From assembly GCF_003865035.1 (NCBI RefSeq), contig NZ_BHVZ01000001.1, positions 1,100,949-1,164,948 of the forward strand: a stretch of 64,000 nucleotides of DNA, in the 5' to 3' direction. The stretch comes from Anaerotignum faecicola. GTDB taxonomy: Bacteria; Bacillota; Clostridia; Lachnospirales; Anaerotignaceae. Positions 21,658 through 29,985 of the stretch are shown here, in pieces. Within the stretch, counting starts at the first letter, position 1, and each line of letters begins with the position of its first letter. A program made the translations under genes and the position numbers. The notes below the pieces were generated by a model that was given only the letters and a program-made list of their open reading frames with translations, did not search any database and had not been told where the DNA came from.

Positions 21658-22608
21658 ATGAAAACAAGAAAAGTCGGTATTATCGGTCTGGGGCATGTCG
21701 GCGCGCACGTTGCATACAGCTTAGCGGTGCAGGGCATTGCGGATGAGCTGGTGCTGGTGGACAGCAACGAAAAAAAGGTAGAAAGCGAATGTCAGGATTT
21801 GCGCGACAGCGTGGCATATCTGCCCCACAGGGTAACGGTGAACATCGGGACCTATGAGGATCTGGGTGATTGTGACGTTATCGTGAACAGCATCGGGAAG
21901 ATTGAAATTCTCCGTGCAAATCAGGACAGAACGGATGAAATGAAATTTACCGTGCCTGCGGTCAACAGCTATGTGGGCAGAGTAAAGGCCTCCGGCTTTG
22001 ACGGAGTTGTGGTCAACATTACAAACCCCTGCGACGTTGTGACGCAGCAGCTGGCAAAGGGCTTAGGCTTACCCCGTGGGCGTGTGTTCGGCACAGGTAC
22101 CGGACTGGATACCTCCCGTCTGCTCTCTGCACTGGCAAGACAGACCGGCATTGACCATAAATCCATTACAGCGTATATGTTGGGCGAGCATGGGAATCAG
22201 CAGTTTGCGGCATGGAGCAATGTTTCCTTCCGAGGAAAATCCTTGGAAGAATGGGCAAAGACGGATGAACGCTTCCGCTTTGACAGGGATGCCCTGCAGA
22301 AGGAATCCATCCGCGGCGGCTGGGTCACATTTTCCGGAAAATACTGCACGGAATACGGCATTGCAACTACGGCGGCGCGCATGGTAAGCATTGTGCTGCA
22401 TGATGAAAAGCAGATTATGCCTGCAAGTGCAGAGCTTTGCGGAGAATATGGCGAGAAGGACGTATTTGTCGGCGTGCCCTGCGTGATTGGCAAAAACGGC
22501 GTGGAGGAGGTCGTAGAGCTTTCTCTGAATGAGAGAGAAAAGGAAGAGCTGAAAAAATCCTGCGATGTCATCCGCGGCAATATTAAGATGGTGGAAGAAA
22601 AGAAATAA
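21658..22608 (+). CDS. L-2-hydroxyacid dehydrogenase (L-lactate / L-2-hydroxyisocaproate type)
   Basis: 316-residue NAD-dependent enzyme reducing 2-oxo acids to L-2-hydroxy acids. Rossmann start KVGIIGLGHVGAHVAYSL, NAD-selecting Asp in LVLVDSNEKK, catalytic Asp and Arg in TGLDTSRL, and catalytic His in LGEHGN. The active-site loop reads IEILRANQDRTDEMKF and the His motif GEHGNQQFAAWS, which by memory is nearer L-2-hydroxyisocaproate dehydrogenase than lactate dehydrogenase (GEHGD). With ilvE directly downstream, branched-chain 2-oxo acids are the more likely substrate; this is inference. The ribosome site AAGGAGGG follows the purine repeat leader. Confidence 0.85.
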   Translation: MKTRKVGIIGLGHVGAHVAYSLAVQGIADELVLVDSNEKKVESECQDLRDSVAYLPHRVTVNIGTYEDLGDCDVIVNSIGKIEILRANQDRTDEMKFTVPAVNSYVGRVKASGFDGVVVNITNPCDVVTQQLAKGLGLPRGRVFGTGTGLDTSRLLSALARQTGIDHKSITAYMLGEHGNQQFAAWSNVSFRGKSLEEWAKTDERFRFDRDALQKESIRGGWVTFSGKYCTEYGIATTAARMVSIVLHDEKQIMPASAELCGEYGEKDVFVGVPCVIGKNGVEEVVELSLNEREKEELKKSCDVIRGNIKMVEEKK

Positions 22609-22660
22609 ACCTTACAAAAGATAAAATGATAAAATGAGAAAAACAAAGGAGAGAAGACGT

Positions 22661-23728
22661 ATGATGGAAGTAAAGGTAACAAAAACAACAAACCCCAAGG
22701 TGAAACCCGATCCTGCTACCGTGCCCTTTGGCGTAGCATTTACAGACCACATGTTTATGATGGAGTATGACAGCGAAAACGGCTGGCAGAACCCTCGTAT
22801 CGTTCCCTTTGGGGATATTTCTCTGAATCCCGGCGCACTGGTATTCCATTACGGCGCAGAGGTTTTTGAAGGGCTGAAGGCGTACCGCACACCCAGCGGC
22901 GAGGTGCAGATGTTCCGCCCTGCGGAAAACTTCAAGCGTATGAACAATTCCGCAGAAAGACTGTGCCTGCCGCAGTTTGATGTGGAGGATGCAGTGGAAT
23001 ATCTGAGAAAATTCGTAGAGGTGGAAAAGGATTGGGTGCCCGACCAGTATGGTACATCTCTGTATCTGCGTCCCTTCCTGTTCGGTACAGATGCAGATCT
23101 GGCACTGCATGGCATCTCTCATGCGACATTTATGGTGATTGCCTGCGTGGTAGGCAGCTACTACAAGAGCGGTCTGGCTCCTGTGGATATGCTGATTGAA
23201 ATGGATGATGTGCGTGCGGTTCGCGGCGGCACAGGCTATGCAAAATGCGGCGGCAACTACGCAGCGGCAACCAGAGCAGGCGAAAAGGCGGCAAAGAAGG
23301 GCTATTCTCAGGTTGTATGGGTTGACGGCGTTGAAAGAAAATATGTAGAAGAAGGCGGCGGCATGAACCTGATGTTCGTCTGGGACGGCAAGCTGGTGAC
23401 ACCTGAGCTGAACGGCTCCATCCTGCCCGGCGTAACCAGAAAATCCATTCTGGAGCTGGCAAGAAGCTGGGGCATGGAAACCGTTGAGCGCAAAATTACA
23501 GTTGACGAACTGATGGAGGGCTGCAAGAACGGCACAGTGCAGGAGGCATTCATGTGCGGTACTGCCGCAGTTGTAACACCCATCGGCGGCTTTGTACGCG
23601 GAGAGGAAAAGGTTGTTGTAAACCATAACAAAATCGGTGAAATGACACAGAAGGTTTATGACGAGCTGACAGGCGTACAATGGGGTCTGAAGGAAGATAA
23701 ATTCGGCTGGACCGTAAAGGTAGACTGA
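22661..23728 (+). CDS. ilvE: Branched-chain amino acid aminotransferase
   Basis: 355-residue PLP enzyme exchanging the amino group of Leu, Ile or Val with 2-oxoglutarate, fold type IV. Visible: FGVAFTDHMFMMEYDSENGW, FHYGAEVFEGLKAY, SLYLRPFLFGTDADLAL, the PLP-lysine region GYAKCGGNYAAA, and EEGGGMNLMFV. This is the larger bacterial/eukaryotic-like class. AAAGGAGAG precedes ATGATG at 22661. It is 52 bases downstream of the 2-hydroxyacid dehydrogenase and ends in a terminator, so the two genes form one unit linking amino-acid transamination to 2-oxo acid reduction. Confidence 0.93.
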   Translation: MMEVKVTKTTNPKVKPDPATVPFGVAFTDHMFMMEYDSENGWQNPRIVPFGDISLNPGALVFHYGAEVFEGLKAYRTPSGEVQMFRPAENFKRMNNSAERLCLPQFDVEDAVEYLRKFVEVEKDWVPDQYGTSLYLRPFLFGTDADLALHGISHATFMVIACVVGSYYKSGLAPVDMLIEMDDVRAVRGGTGYAKCGGNYAAATRAGEKAAKKGYSQVVWVDGVERKYVEEGGGMNLMFVWDGKLVTPELNGSILPGVTRKSILELARSWGMETVERKITVDELMEGCKNGTVQEAFMCGTAAVVTPIGGFVRGEEKVVVNHNKIGEMTQKVYDELTGVQWGLKEDKFGWTVKVD

Positions 23729-23790
23729 TTTTGCTAATCAAGTAGACTTAAGACACCTTTCAAAGTCTAAAAAATATACCTCTAAAGAAT

Positions 23791-23829
23791 ATACCGTATC
23801 CGTTGTTGTGGGTACGGTGTATTTTTTTT
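23791..23829 (+). terminator. Terminator after ilvE
   Basis: ATACCGTA / TACGGTGT stem with a partly paired loop, followed by eight T. Confidence 0.85.
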
Positions 23830-23849
23830 GCAAAAAACAAAATTTTTTC

Positions 23850-23878
23850 TTACATCAACAGAAAAAATGTGGTATAAC
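23850..23878 (+). promoter_or_regulatory. Promoter of the MFS gene
   Basis: -35 TTACAT (23850-23855), 17-base spacer, -10 TATAAC (23873-23878). Confidence 0.7.
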
Positions 23879-23887
23879 ATAAGTGCA

Positions 23888-23947
23888 ATGCGTTGCTGAT
23901 ATGCGTAAATCCGATTGTGACAGGCATAGAGGCAGCGCATTTTTTTA
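23888..23947 (+). promoter_or_regulatory. Possible attenuator in the MFS leader
   Basis: Just after the start site, GCAA/TTGC can form a small stem, or ATGCG..CTG (23888-23898) can pair with CAGCGCAT (23933-23940), which is followed directly by TTTTTTT. A terminator between promoter and gene implies conditional read-through. Confidence 0.45.
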
Positions 23948-23980
23948 TTTTAACGGAAAAAGGTAAAAGGAGGTATTTTT

Positions 23981-25156
23981 TTGCAGGAGGAAAAGCTTTT
24001 TCGGAAGGATTTTGTATTTATTATTATCATCAATTTTCTGGTATTTCTGAACCATCTGGCGATACTGGCGACGTTTCCGTTTTATATTGAGGCACTTGGC
24101 GGCTCGGAGGCGGTGGCAGGGATGGCGGTTGCGCTGTTCTGCGTGGTTTCGGTGGTTTGCCGTCCGTTTATTGGGTGGATGCTAGATAACGGGAAGCGGA
24201 AAATGATTCTGGCGGTGGGACTTTTGGGGATGCTTCTGATGCCGCTGGGGTATCTGTTTCTGCATACACTGGTGCTGGCATTTGTGTGCCGTATGGTGCA
24301 TGGGGCGGCGTTGGCGTTTTCCAATACCTCGACCGCGACCATTGCGACAGACAGCGTGCCGCGCTCCCGTTTTGCGGAGGGCATGGGGATTTTCGGCTTG
24401 GCAACGGCATTGGCAACGGCGGTTGCGCCTGCGATTGGCTTGGCATTGATGGAAAAATGCGGATTTTCCGTGCTGTTTCTGTTCGGGAGCCTTTCGATTG
24501 CGCTTGCACTGGTGCTGTTTTTCCTGCTGAAAGCGCCGAATATTGCGGTGGAGAAAAAGCCGCTGTCCTTAAAGGGGTTGTTTGATAAAAATGCGGTTCC
24601 TGCTTCGCTGACAGCGGTGGTTTTCATGTTTACCTATGGCGCACTGGAAAATTTTGCGGCAAAATTTGCGGCGGAAAAGGGCTTGCCGAGCGGCGGCTTA
24701 TTCTTTGTGATTATGGCAGTGACGGTGCTGATTATGCGTATGACGGCAGGGAAGGTGACAGACCGCCATGGCGAGGGGATTTTTGCCTATAGCTGTAATA
24801 TTGCGATGTTTGCGGCGTTTTTGCTTTTGGGGCTGTTTCCGAATACGGTGACCTATCTGTTGGCGGCAGTGCTTTCCGGCTTTGGCTTCGGCGGACTGGA
24901 GCCTGCATTGCAGTCCATGGCGGTGGCGATTGCACCACCCGAAAAGCGCGGCAGTGCAAACTCCACCTTCCTCTGCGCGTATGATATCGGCATCGGCATT
25001 GGCGGCGCGATTGCAGGGGGACTGATTTCCTCGTTTGGGTATGAGACGATGTTTACGGGGATGTCTGTGTTTAATCTGCTGTCGATTGTGATTTATGTGC
25101 TGATTGGGCGGAATCACCCGTCCTCTTTCTCTTACCGAAAGAGAATGGCAAGATAA
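23981..25156 (+). CDS. MFS transporter
   Basis: 391-residue twelve-helix major facilitator, probably an exporter. Seen: loop 2-3 motif GWMLDNGKRK (GxxxDxxxRR-like), antiporter-like FGLATALATAVAPAIGLAL, central cytosolic loop KAPNIAVEKKPLSLKG, and GKVTDRHGEG in the second half. The start is TTG at 23981 with AAAGGAGG seven bases upstream; no ATG lies near. The C-terminal tail is basic (SYRKRMAR). Substrate unknown. The leader has a possible attenuator, so expression may respond to a ligand or to translation. Confidence 0.88.
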   Translation: MQEEKLFRKDFVFIIIINFLVFLNHLAILATFPFYIEALGGSEAVAGMAVALFCVVSVVCRPFIGWMLDNGKRKMILAVGLLGMLLMPLGYLFLHTLVLAFVCRMVHGAALAFSNTSTATIATDSVPRSRFAEGMGIFGLATALATAVAPAIGLALMEKCGFSVLFLFGSLSIALALVLFFLLKAPNIAVEKKPLSLKGLFDKNAVPASLTAVVFMFTYGALENFAAKFAAEKGLPSGGLFFVIMAVTVLIMRMTAGKVTDRHGEGIFAYSCNIAMFAAFLLLGLFPNTVTYLLAAVLSGFGFGGLEPALQSMAVAIAPPEKRGSANSTFLCAYDIGIGIGGAIAGGLISSFGYETMFTGMSVFNLLSIVIYVLIGRNHPSSFSYRKRMAR

Positions 25157-25178
25157 GGCGAAAGCAGGCTTTCCAAAC

Positions 25179-25206
25179 AAAAAAGAACCCTTTTGGGTTC
25201 TTTTTT
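25179..25206. terminator. Bidirectional terminator between MFS and XRE genes
   Basis: AAAAAAGAACCC, TTTT loop, GGGTTCTTTTTT. The XRE stop codon lies in its right arm. Confidence 0.9.
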
Positions 25207-25558
25207 AGTGCTGATTCAATTTTTTATTCTGCCGCAGTGCGCGCTTGGATGCTTTCAGAATTTCCGTTAGGATGCGAATTTCATATTCATCGCAGTCCGC
25301 TACGGCGCTTTGGATTTCCTGTGCGAAAATTTCCTTGGAATGGATAACAGAATCGCAAAGCAGAGTATCCGCAGATACGGAAAGCGCATTTGCAATGGAA
25401 ATCAGCATCGGCAGGCTTAGCTTTGTATTGGCATTTTCGATATTGCTCATGTGAGTAGGGGAAAGGTCTGCCTTTTCGGCTAATGCTTCCTGAGAAAGCT
25501 CGGCTTGGATGCGTGCGATTTTGATTCTTTTTCCGATTGCTTTGTAATCAAGCTCCAT
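25205..25558 (-). CDS. XRE-family regulator
   Basis: 117 residues. The N-terminal HTH is KRIKIARIQAELSQEALAEK with ADLSPTHMSNIENANTKLSL; residues 70-117 form a helical tail (EIQSAVADCDEYEIRILTEI, LKASKRALRQNKKLNQH). The ATG at 25558 follows GGAGGG by seven bases; a TTG at 25561 is too close. It is divergent from the SLOG gene, and a 31-bp palindrome lies between the two promoters, so it likely represses both itself and its neighbour. Confidence 0.88.
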   Translation of the reverse strand: MELDYKAIGKRIKIARIQAELSQEALAEKADLSPTHMSNIENANTKLSLPMLISIANALSVSADTLLCDSVIHSKEIFAQEIQSAVADCDEYEIRILTEILKASKRALRQNKKLNQH

Positions 25559-25589
25559 CAAGCAACCCTCCTCTGCATATTTTTTTACA

Positions 25590-25649
25590 TTGTATCTTTT
25601 GTTAAGGTTCGTTATAATAAACTGTATAGATATACTATTTATATAGTTT
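25590..25649 (+). promoter_or_regulatory. Divergent promoters with palindromic operator
   Basis: Plus strand: -35 TTGTAT (25590-25595), 17-base spacer, -10 TATAAT (25613-25618). Minus strand: TTATAA and TACAAT also 17 bases apart in the same stretch. Directly downstream of the plus -10, 25619-25649 is an imperfect inverted repeat beginning AAACTGTATA and ending TATATAGTTT. Confidence 0.7.
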
Positions 25650-25695
25650 ATAACTTGCGAAAATTTTATGCAGAGGAAAAAAGGTGGGGGATATC

Positions 25696-26160
25696 ATGAT
25701 TCGATGTACATTCGCAGGACATAGAGATGTTTGTGGGGTGCAGGCGGAGGATATTACAGAGGTATTGGAAGAAATCATACAATATACGGAATCGCCGATA
25801 GAATGTTTTGTAGGCGGAATGGGGAAATTTGACAATTTGTGCGCGGCGGCAGTGCGATTGCTGAAAAGACAATACAGGGAAAAGGAAATATCTTTGATTC
25901 TTGTATTGCCGTATCTGCAAAAAAGAATCAATGTGAATTCGGCGTATTATGAAAGCATGTTTGATTTGGTGCTGATACCATCCATATTAGAGGGAGTGCA
26001 TTATAAGCATGCGATTGTACTGCGAAATCGTTGGATGGTAGAGCAGGCGGATTATGTGATTGCGATGGTAGAGCGGAAGGAAGGCGGAGCTTACGCAACA
26101 TTGCAGTATGCCAAAAAGAAAAAGAAGAAGATTATCAATTTAGCGGAACGCAAAAAATAA
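25696..26160 (+). CDS. SLOG-superfamily (YpsA/DUF1273-like) protein
   Basis: 154 residues. The opening MIRCTFAGHRDV and the motif VGGMGKFDNLCAAAV (Gly-rich nucleotide-binding turn plus Asp) with the late QADYVIAMVERKEGGAYATL match the SLOG/YpsA fold, which binds nucleotides or derivatives. SLOG proteins occur in toxin, conflict and nucleotide-signalling settings, and no specific role can be set here. The ATG at 25696 is five bases after AAGGTGGGGG. The C-terminal tail is Lys-rich. Transcribed away from the XRE regulator with a shared operator. Confidence 0.75.
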   Translation: MIRCTFAGHRDVCGVQAEDITEVLEEIIQYTESPIECFVGGMGKFDNLCAAAVRLLKRQYREKEISLILVLPYLQKRINVNSAYYESMFDLVLIPSILEGVHYKHAIVLRNRWMVEQADYVIAMVERKEGGAYATLQYAKKKKKKIINLAERKK

Positions 26161-26184
26161 CCCCTGTTGGATATCAAACAGGGG
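26152..26184 (-). terminator. Terminator of the MoxR-VWA operon
   Basis: Minus strand stem CCCCTGTT / AACAGGGG followed by TTATTTTTT. Confidence 0.85.
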
Positions 26185-26195
26185 TAAAAATCAGT

Positions 26196-27395
26196 TTATC
26201 GGTTCACCATGAGTTTCTTTAATGCGTTGTTTAGGTCGTCCAAGGTCAGGCGATACATATCAAATTCATTTGCCAAAATATCGTAGGTTTTTGCCCACCA
26301 GCCGCCCCAATAGGGACGCTCGGAGGGGTTCAGCCAGACGATATGGGAGTATTTTTCCTTGAAGCGCTTGAGCCACTCAATACCGGGGGTACGGTCGCGC
26401 GAGCCATAGCTATACCAGCTGCCCTCCATCAGCTCATAGGGGTCCATCTGGGCATCCCCAACGATGATGACCTTATATTCACTGCTGATATTTTGCAGAA
26501 TCCATTCGGTCGGGATGGCAGAATTCGGGCGCATGCGAGGGTCCTTGAAGATTTTGGAATAGATGCAGTTATGGAAATAGAACACCTGCAAATCCTTGAA
26601 ATGATTGGAATTACGCACCGCCTGAAACAGCGCAGAGCACATGCGGCTGTAATAATCCATAGAGCCGCCGCTGTCCATGAGAAGGAGTACCTTGACGGTA
26701 TTTCTTCTGGGCTTATCATAGACCACCTTCAGATTGCCGGCGTTATCGCAGGTTTCGCGAATGGTGCCGTCCACATCAAATTCGGTTCTTGCCTCATCCG
26801 CACGGGCGGAAAATTGCCGCAGACGGCGGAAGGCCATCTGGAACTGACGGGTATCCAAGATATTATCCTCACGGAAATCACGGAATTTTCGCTCGCCTGC
26901 CACCTGAAAGGCACTGCGCTTCTGGCTTTTGCCGCCGACACGAATGCCCTTATCAATCTGTCCGTTATTGCCGAAGGGGGACGCGCCTCTGGTGCCAATC
27001 CATTTTGAGCCGCCGTTATGCTGCTCGTGCTGCTCCTGCAAACGCTCCAGAAACATCTGCTGAATCTGCTGCTCGGAAAGACCGAGGTTGCGGAGAAGGT
27101 CCTCCTCGCTGAAGCTGCCGTCCAGCTCTTCTCTTGGTTTATTCAGCCAATCCAGAAGCTCCTTGGGCAGTTCATCGGTGGCGCGCTCCATATCCTTGAA
27201 ATATTCCAGAAAGGCACCGTCGAATTTATCAAAATCTGCCTCGCTTTTGACCAGAATGGCACGGCAGAGATAATAAAAGCCTGTAAAGGAGGAATGATGC
27301 AGACCCTTATCGAGTGCCTCAATGAGGGACATCCACTCGTTGAGGGAAACCTTCAGCCCTCTGGCACGAAGGAGATAGAAAAATGAAGTAAACAT
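26196..27395 (-). CDS. VWA-domain protein (CoxE/ViaA-like)
   Basis: 399 residues with a helical N-terminal half (MFTSFFYLLRARGLKVSLNE, LPKELLDWLNKPREELDGSF) and a C-terminal von Willebrand A domain with metal site LLMDSGGSMDYYS and later GDAQMDPYELM. This type works with MoxR AAA+ ATPases as a chaperone pair that inserts cofactors or remodels complexes. The MoxR gene ends 16 bases upstream, so the two are one operon. The client is not known; no cofactor enzyme is adjacent. Confidence 0.9.
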   Translation of the reverse strand: MFTSFFYLLRARGLKVSLNEWMSLIEALDKGLHHSSFTGFYYLCRAILVKSEADFDKFDGAFLEYFKDMERATDELPKELLDWLNKPREELDGSFSEEDLLRNLGLSEQQIQQMFLERLQEQHEQHNGGSKWIGTRGASPFGNNGQIDKGIRVGGKSQKRSAFQVAGERKFRDFREDNILDTRQFQMAFRRLRQFSARADEARTEFDVDGTIRETCDNAGNLKVVYDKPRRNTVKVLLLMDSGGSMDYYSRMCSALFQAVRNSNHFKDLQVFYFHNCIYSKIFKDPRMRPNSAIPTEWILQNISSEYKVIIVGDAQMDPYELMEGSWYSYGSRDRTPGIEWLKRFKEKYSHIVWLNPSERPYWGGWWAKTYDILANEFDMYRLTLDDLNNALKKLMVNR

Positions 27396-27410
27396 CAGTC
27401 ACTCACCTAC

Positions 27411-28223
27411 TTACTTCAAAAATTTACGCATGGTATCGATATCCTCGTTCTTTTTCAAGAGAACGCCGGCGAAGGGGACGGCTTCCTTGATTTTGGATGC
27501 AGGCACGCCGCCAAGCTCCAGTGCGCGAATCCAGTCGATGACCTCAGAGGTACTGGGCTTTTTCTGGATATTATACAGCCCACGAATCCAATAGAAGGTG
27601 GCAAGCACCTGTTTCAGTACGTTTTCCTCCACATGGTCGAAATGCACCTTGATGATTTCCTCCATCTGCTCTGCATCGGGGAATTCAATATAATGGAAGA
27701 TGCAGCGGCGCAGGAAGGCATCGGGCAGCTCCTTCTCCGCATTGGAGGTGATAATCACGATGGGGCGCTGCTTTGCCTTAACGGTTTCCTTTGTTTCGGG
27801 GATATAAAATTCCATTTTATCCAATTCCCACAGAAGGTCGTTGGGAAATTCCAAATCGGCTTTATCGATTTCGTCAATCAGCAAAATGACCTGCTCGTCG
27901 CTGTGGAACGCTTCGCCAAGCTTGCCAAGCTTGACATATTTGCCGATATCATCCACGCCCTCATTGCCGAACTGGGAATCATACAGACGCTGCACAACGT
28001 CATACACATAGAGACCATCCTGCGCCTTTGTGGTGGATTTGATATTCCAGATGATAAGCTTTTTGCCAAGAGCCTGCGAAATTGCTTCGGCAAGCATGGT
28101 TTTGCCGGTACCGGGCTCGCCCTTGATGAGCAGGGGCTTTTGCAGGGCGATGGCAATATTTACAGAACGCATCAGCTCTTCGCTGGCTACATAATTTTTA
28201 CTTCCTTCAAATGTGAGATTCAT
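27411..28223 (-). CDS. MoxR-family AAA+ ATPase
   Basis: 270 residues with Walker A GEPGTGKT (35-42), Walker B LLIDEIDK (114-121), sensor 1 IITSNAEKEL and arginine-finger region DAFLRRCIF. It forms a hexameric ring that powers remodelling by its VWA partner. First gene of the pair; start MNLTFEGSKNYVASEELM after a GAAAGGCG-like site. Confidence 0.92.
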   Translation of the reverse strand: MNLTFEGSKNYVASEELMRSVNIAIALQKPLLIKGEPGTGKTMLAEAISQALGKKLIIWNIKSTTKAQDGLYVYDVVQRLYDSQFGNEGVDDIGKYVKLGKLGEAFHSDEQVILLIDEIDKADLEFPNDLLWELDKMEFYIPETKETVKAKQRPIVIITSNAEKELPDAFLRRCIFHYIEFPDAEQMEEIIKVHFDHVEENVLKQVLATFYWIRGLYNIQKKPSTSEVIDWIRALELGGVPASKIKEAVPFAGVLLKKNEDIDTMRKFLK

Positions 28224-28341
28224 TTTTGGTTCACGCCTTTCCTCAATTTAGTTTGCATACGAAATATCTGAGATATGACTATTGTAGGGGGTGGAGGGGG
28301 GCTTGTCAATAAAAAAGGGGAGGAAGAGAGAAAAAAGCAAT

Positions 28342-28382
28342 AAAAAAAGCCCGAATTCCTGTCATCATAAGGAACGGGCTTT
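28342..28382 (-). terminator. Terminator after the AbrB gene
   Basis: Minus strand stem AAAGCCCG..TTCCT / AGGAA..CGGGCTTT followed by TTTTATT. Confidence 0.85.
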
Positions 28383-28394
28383 GTGTGCGAGTGC

Positions 28395-28655
28395 TTATTT
28401 CACATCCAGACCGGCAATTCTTGCCATTTCCAAAATAGAAGCCTTGGAAACCTTTTTGCCCTTATAATCAATTAAATCATCCATACTGCCTGTGAAGATA
28501 TCGGCAGGTTCGTATTTTTGCAGGATAATGGTGTTTTCATCAACAAAGATTTCCAGAGAATCCTTGATTTCGATTCCCATGTTGCGGCGAAGCTCGATGG
28601 GCAGAACAACTCTTCCCAATTCATCCACTTTTCTTACGATACCTGTTGATTTCAT
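28395..28655 (-). CDS. AbrB/SpoVT-family transition-state regulator
   Basis: 86 residues. The N-terminal swapped-hairpin DNA-binding domain is textbook: MKSTGIVRKVDELGRVVLPI, ELRRNMGIEIKDSLEIFVDE. The C-terminal 35 residues (YKGKKVSKASILEMARIAGL) probably mediate multimer contacts. AbrB-type proteins restrain post-exponential and sporulation genes. It stands alone between the MoxR-VWA operon and the divergent spmAB genes; control of spmAB is possible but not shown. Confidence 0.92.
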   Translation of the reverse strand: MKSTGIVRKVDELGRVVLPIELRRNMGIEIKDSLEIFVDENTIILQKYEPADIFTGSMDDLIDYKGKKVSKASILEMARIAGLDVK

Positions 28656-28859
28656 ATTGTTCGCTTCCCCCTAAAATTTATTACTGTTTGTTTTTTGCCG
28701 GAATATTTATTAAATCTTAACATAAAAAAGAACAATTTTCAACAAAAATCACATTTTTTGAAGAAGATTCGGAGTTTTTTACTGCAATTTTTCTGAGGGG
28801 AAAAAAGGTTCATGAGAGAAAGGAAGCAAACATAAACTAACGAGAGGGGGGAGGCGGAA

Positions 28860-29438
28860 ATGTTAAACGGCATTTGGGGCTTTTTTTTGATTGGCGGAAT
28901 TCTGACGGGCGCGTTTCTGGGCAGAATGGATATGGTGACGGGGGCTATTTTAAGCGGCGGACGCTCTGCGGTGGAGCTGGCGCTTGCCATGGCAGGGGTA
29001 ATTTCGGTTTGGTCGGGGGTGCTGAAGATTGCGGAGCGGGGCGGCATGATTGACCGGCTTGCCGCAAGGCTGACACCGCTGATGGATTTTCTCTTTCCCT
29101 CCGTGCCGCGGCTGCATCCTGCAAGAAAATATATCGCAACGAATTTTGTGGCGAATTTTCTGGGGCTTGGATGGGCGGCAACACCTGCCGGACTGATGGC
29201 GATGAAGGAGCTGCAAAGGCTGAACCGAGAGGAAAAGGGACGGGCATCGGCGGCAATGTGTATGTTTCTGACGGTGAACATGACCTCCCTGCAGCTGGTC
29301 ACGATGAATATTCTGGCGTACCGCATGGAATACGGCTCGCAAAGCCCGGCGGAGATTATCGGGGTGGGGATTGCGGCAACGATGCTTACGACATTGGTTG
29401 GTACGCTTGCGGCGAAGGCATTGGAGGGGAGGGGATAG
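28860..29438 (+). CDS. spmA: Spore maturation protein A
   Basis: 192-residue membrane protein with five or more helices and nucleoside-transporter-gate wording: MLNGIWGFFLIGGILTGAFL, the Gly/Ser gate GVISVWSGVLKIAERGGMID, NFLGLGWAATPAGLMAMKEL. SpmA and SpmB are needed for spore core dehydration in Bacillus. It has the ribosome site GGGGGGAGG. It overlaps closely with spmB, whose start codon lies two bases after this stop. Confidence 0.92.
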   Translation: MLNGIWGFFLIGGILTGAFLGRMDMVTGAILSGGRSAVELALAMAGVISVWSGVLKIAERGGMIDRLAARLTPLMDFLFPSVPRLHPARKYIATNFVANFLGLGWAATPAGLMAMKELQRLNREEKGRASAAMCMFLTVNMTSLQLVTMNILAYRMEYGSQSPAEIIGVGIAATMLTTLVGTLAAKALEGRG

Positions 29439-29439
29439 C

Positions 29440-29967
29440 GTGGGGATACTGCTGACGATATCCGATTTGCTGATTCCTGTTACGGTGCTGTGCATTGTGG
29501 TATTCGGGTGCTTGCAGCGAATGGATATTTATGAGGTGTTTCTGGAGGGGGCGAAGGAGGGCCTGCAGACGGTTCTGGATATTTTGCCGACTCTAATCGG
29601 TCTGATGATGGCGGTGGAGGTGATGCGCGCAGGGGGGCTCTTGGACATTCTGGTGCGGCTGATTCGCCCGGCGGCAGAGGCAGTCGGCTTTCCGGCAGAG
29701 CTGGCACCGTTAAGTCTGGTGCGGCTGGTTTCCTCCTCCGCGGCAACCGGACTTCTGACCGACCTTTTTGCGAAGTACGGCCCGGATTCCTTTCTGGGCA
29801 GAACGGCCTCTGTCATGATGAGCTGTACGGAAACGGTGTTTTATACGATGAGCCTGTATTTTCTTTCTGTCGGGATTCGGAAAACGAGATATACGCTGCC
29901 CTGCGCCCTTCTGGCAAACCTTGTCGGCATCTTTGCGGCTGTGGCACTGGTGCGGCTTGTTTTTTGA
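29440..29967 (+). CDS. spmB: Spore maturation protein B
   Basis: 175-residue membrane partner of SpmA: gate-like VEVMRAGGLLDILVRLIRPA and SLVRLVSSSAATGLLTDLFA, and MMSCTETVFYTMSLYFLSVG at the end. The GTG at 29440 is chosen because GGAGGGGAGG sits just upstream within the end of spmA and no ATG is near the N-terminal helix; the frame is open further upstream but that is spmA sequence. It is strong evidence of sporulation capacity. Confidence 0.92.
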   Translation: MGILLTISDLLIPVTVLCIVVFGCLQRMDIYEVFLEGAKEGLQTVLDILPTLIGLMMAVEVMRAGGLLDILVRLIRPAAEAVGFPAELAPLSLVRLVSSSAATGLLTDLFAKYGPDSFLGRTASVMMSCTETVFYTMSLYFLSVGIRKTRYTLPCALLANLVGIFAAVALVRLVF

Positions 29968-29985
29968 GGTTGGATAGGGTATAAT
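29957..29985 (+). promoter_or_regulatory. Promoter of the lipoprotein-tadA unit
   Basis: -35 TTGTTT (29957-29962), 17-base spacer, -10 TATAAT (29980-29985). It overlaps the end of spmB. Confidence 0.6.

Noticed and set aside
21411-21746. 111-codon Lys-rich frame before the 2-hydroxyacid dehydrogenase
   Set aside because: Follows from the purine repeats, starts at GTG without a ribosome site, and overlaps the dehydrogenase out of phase.
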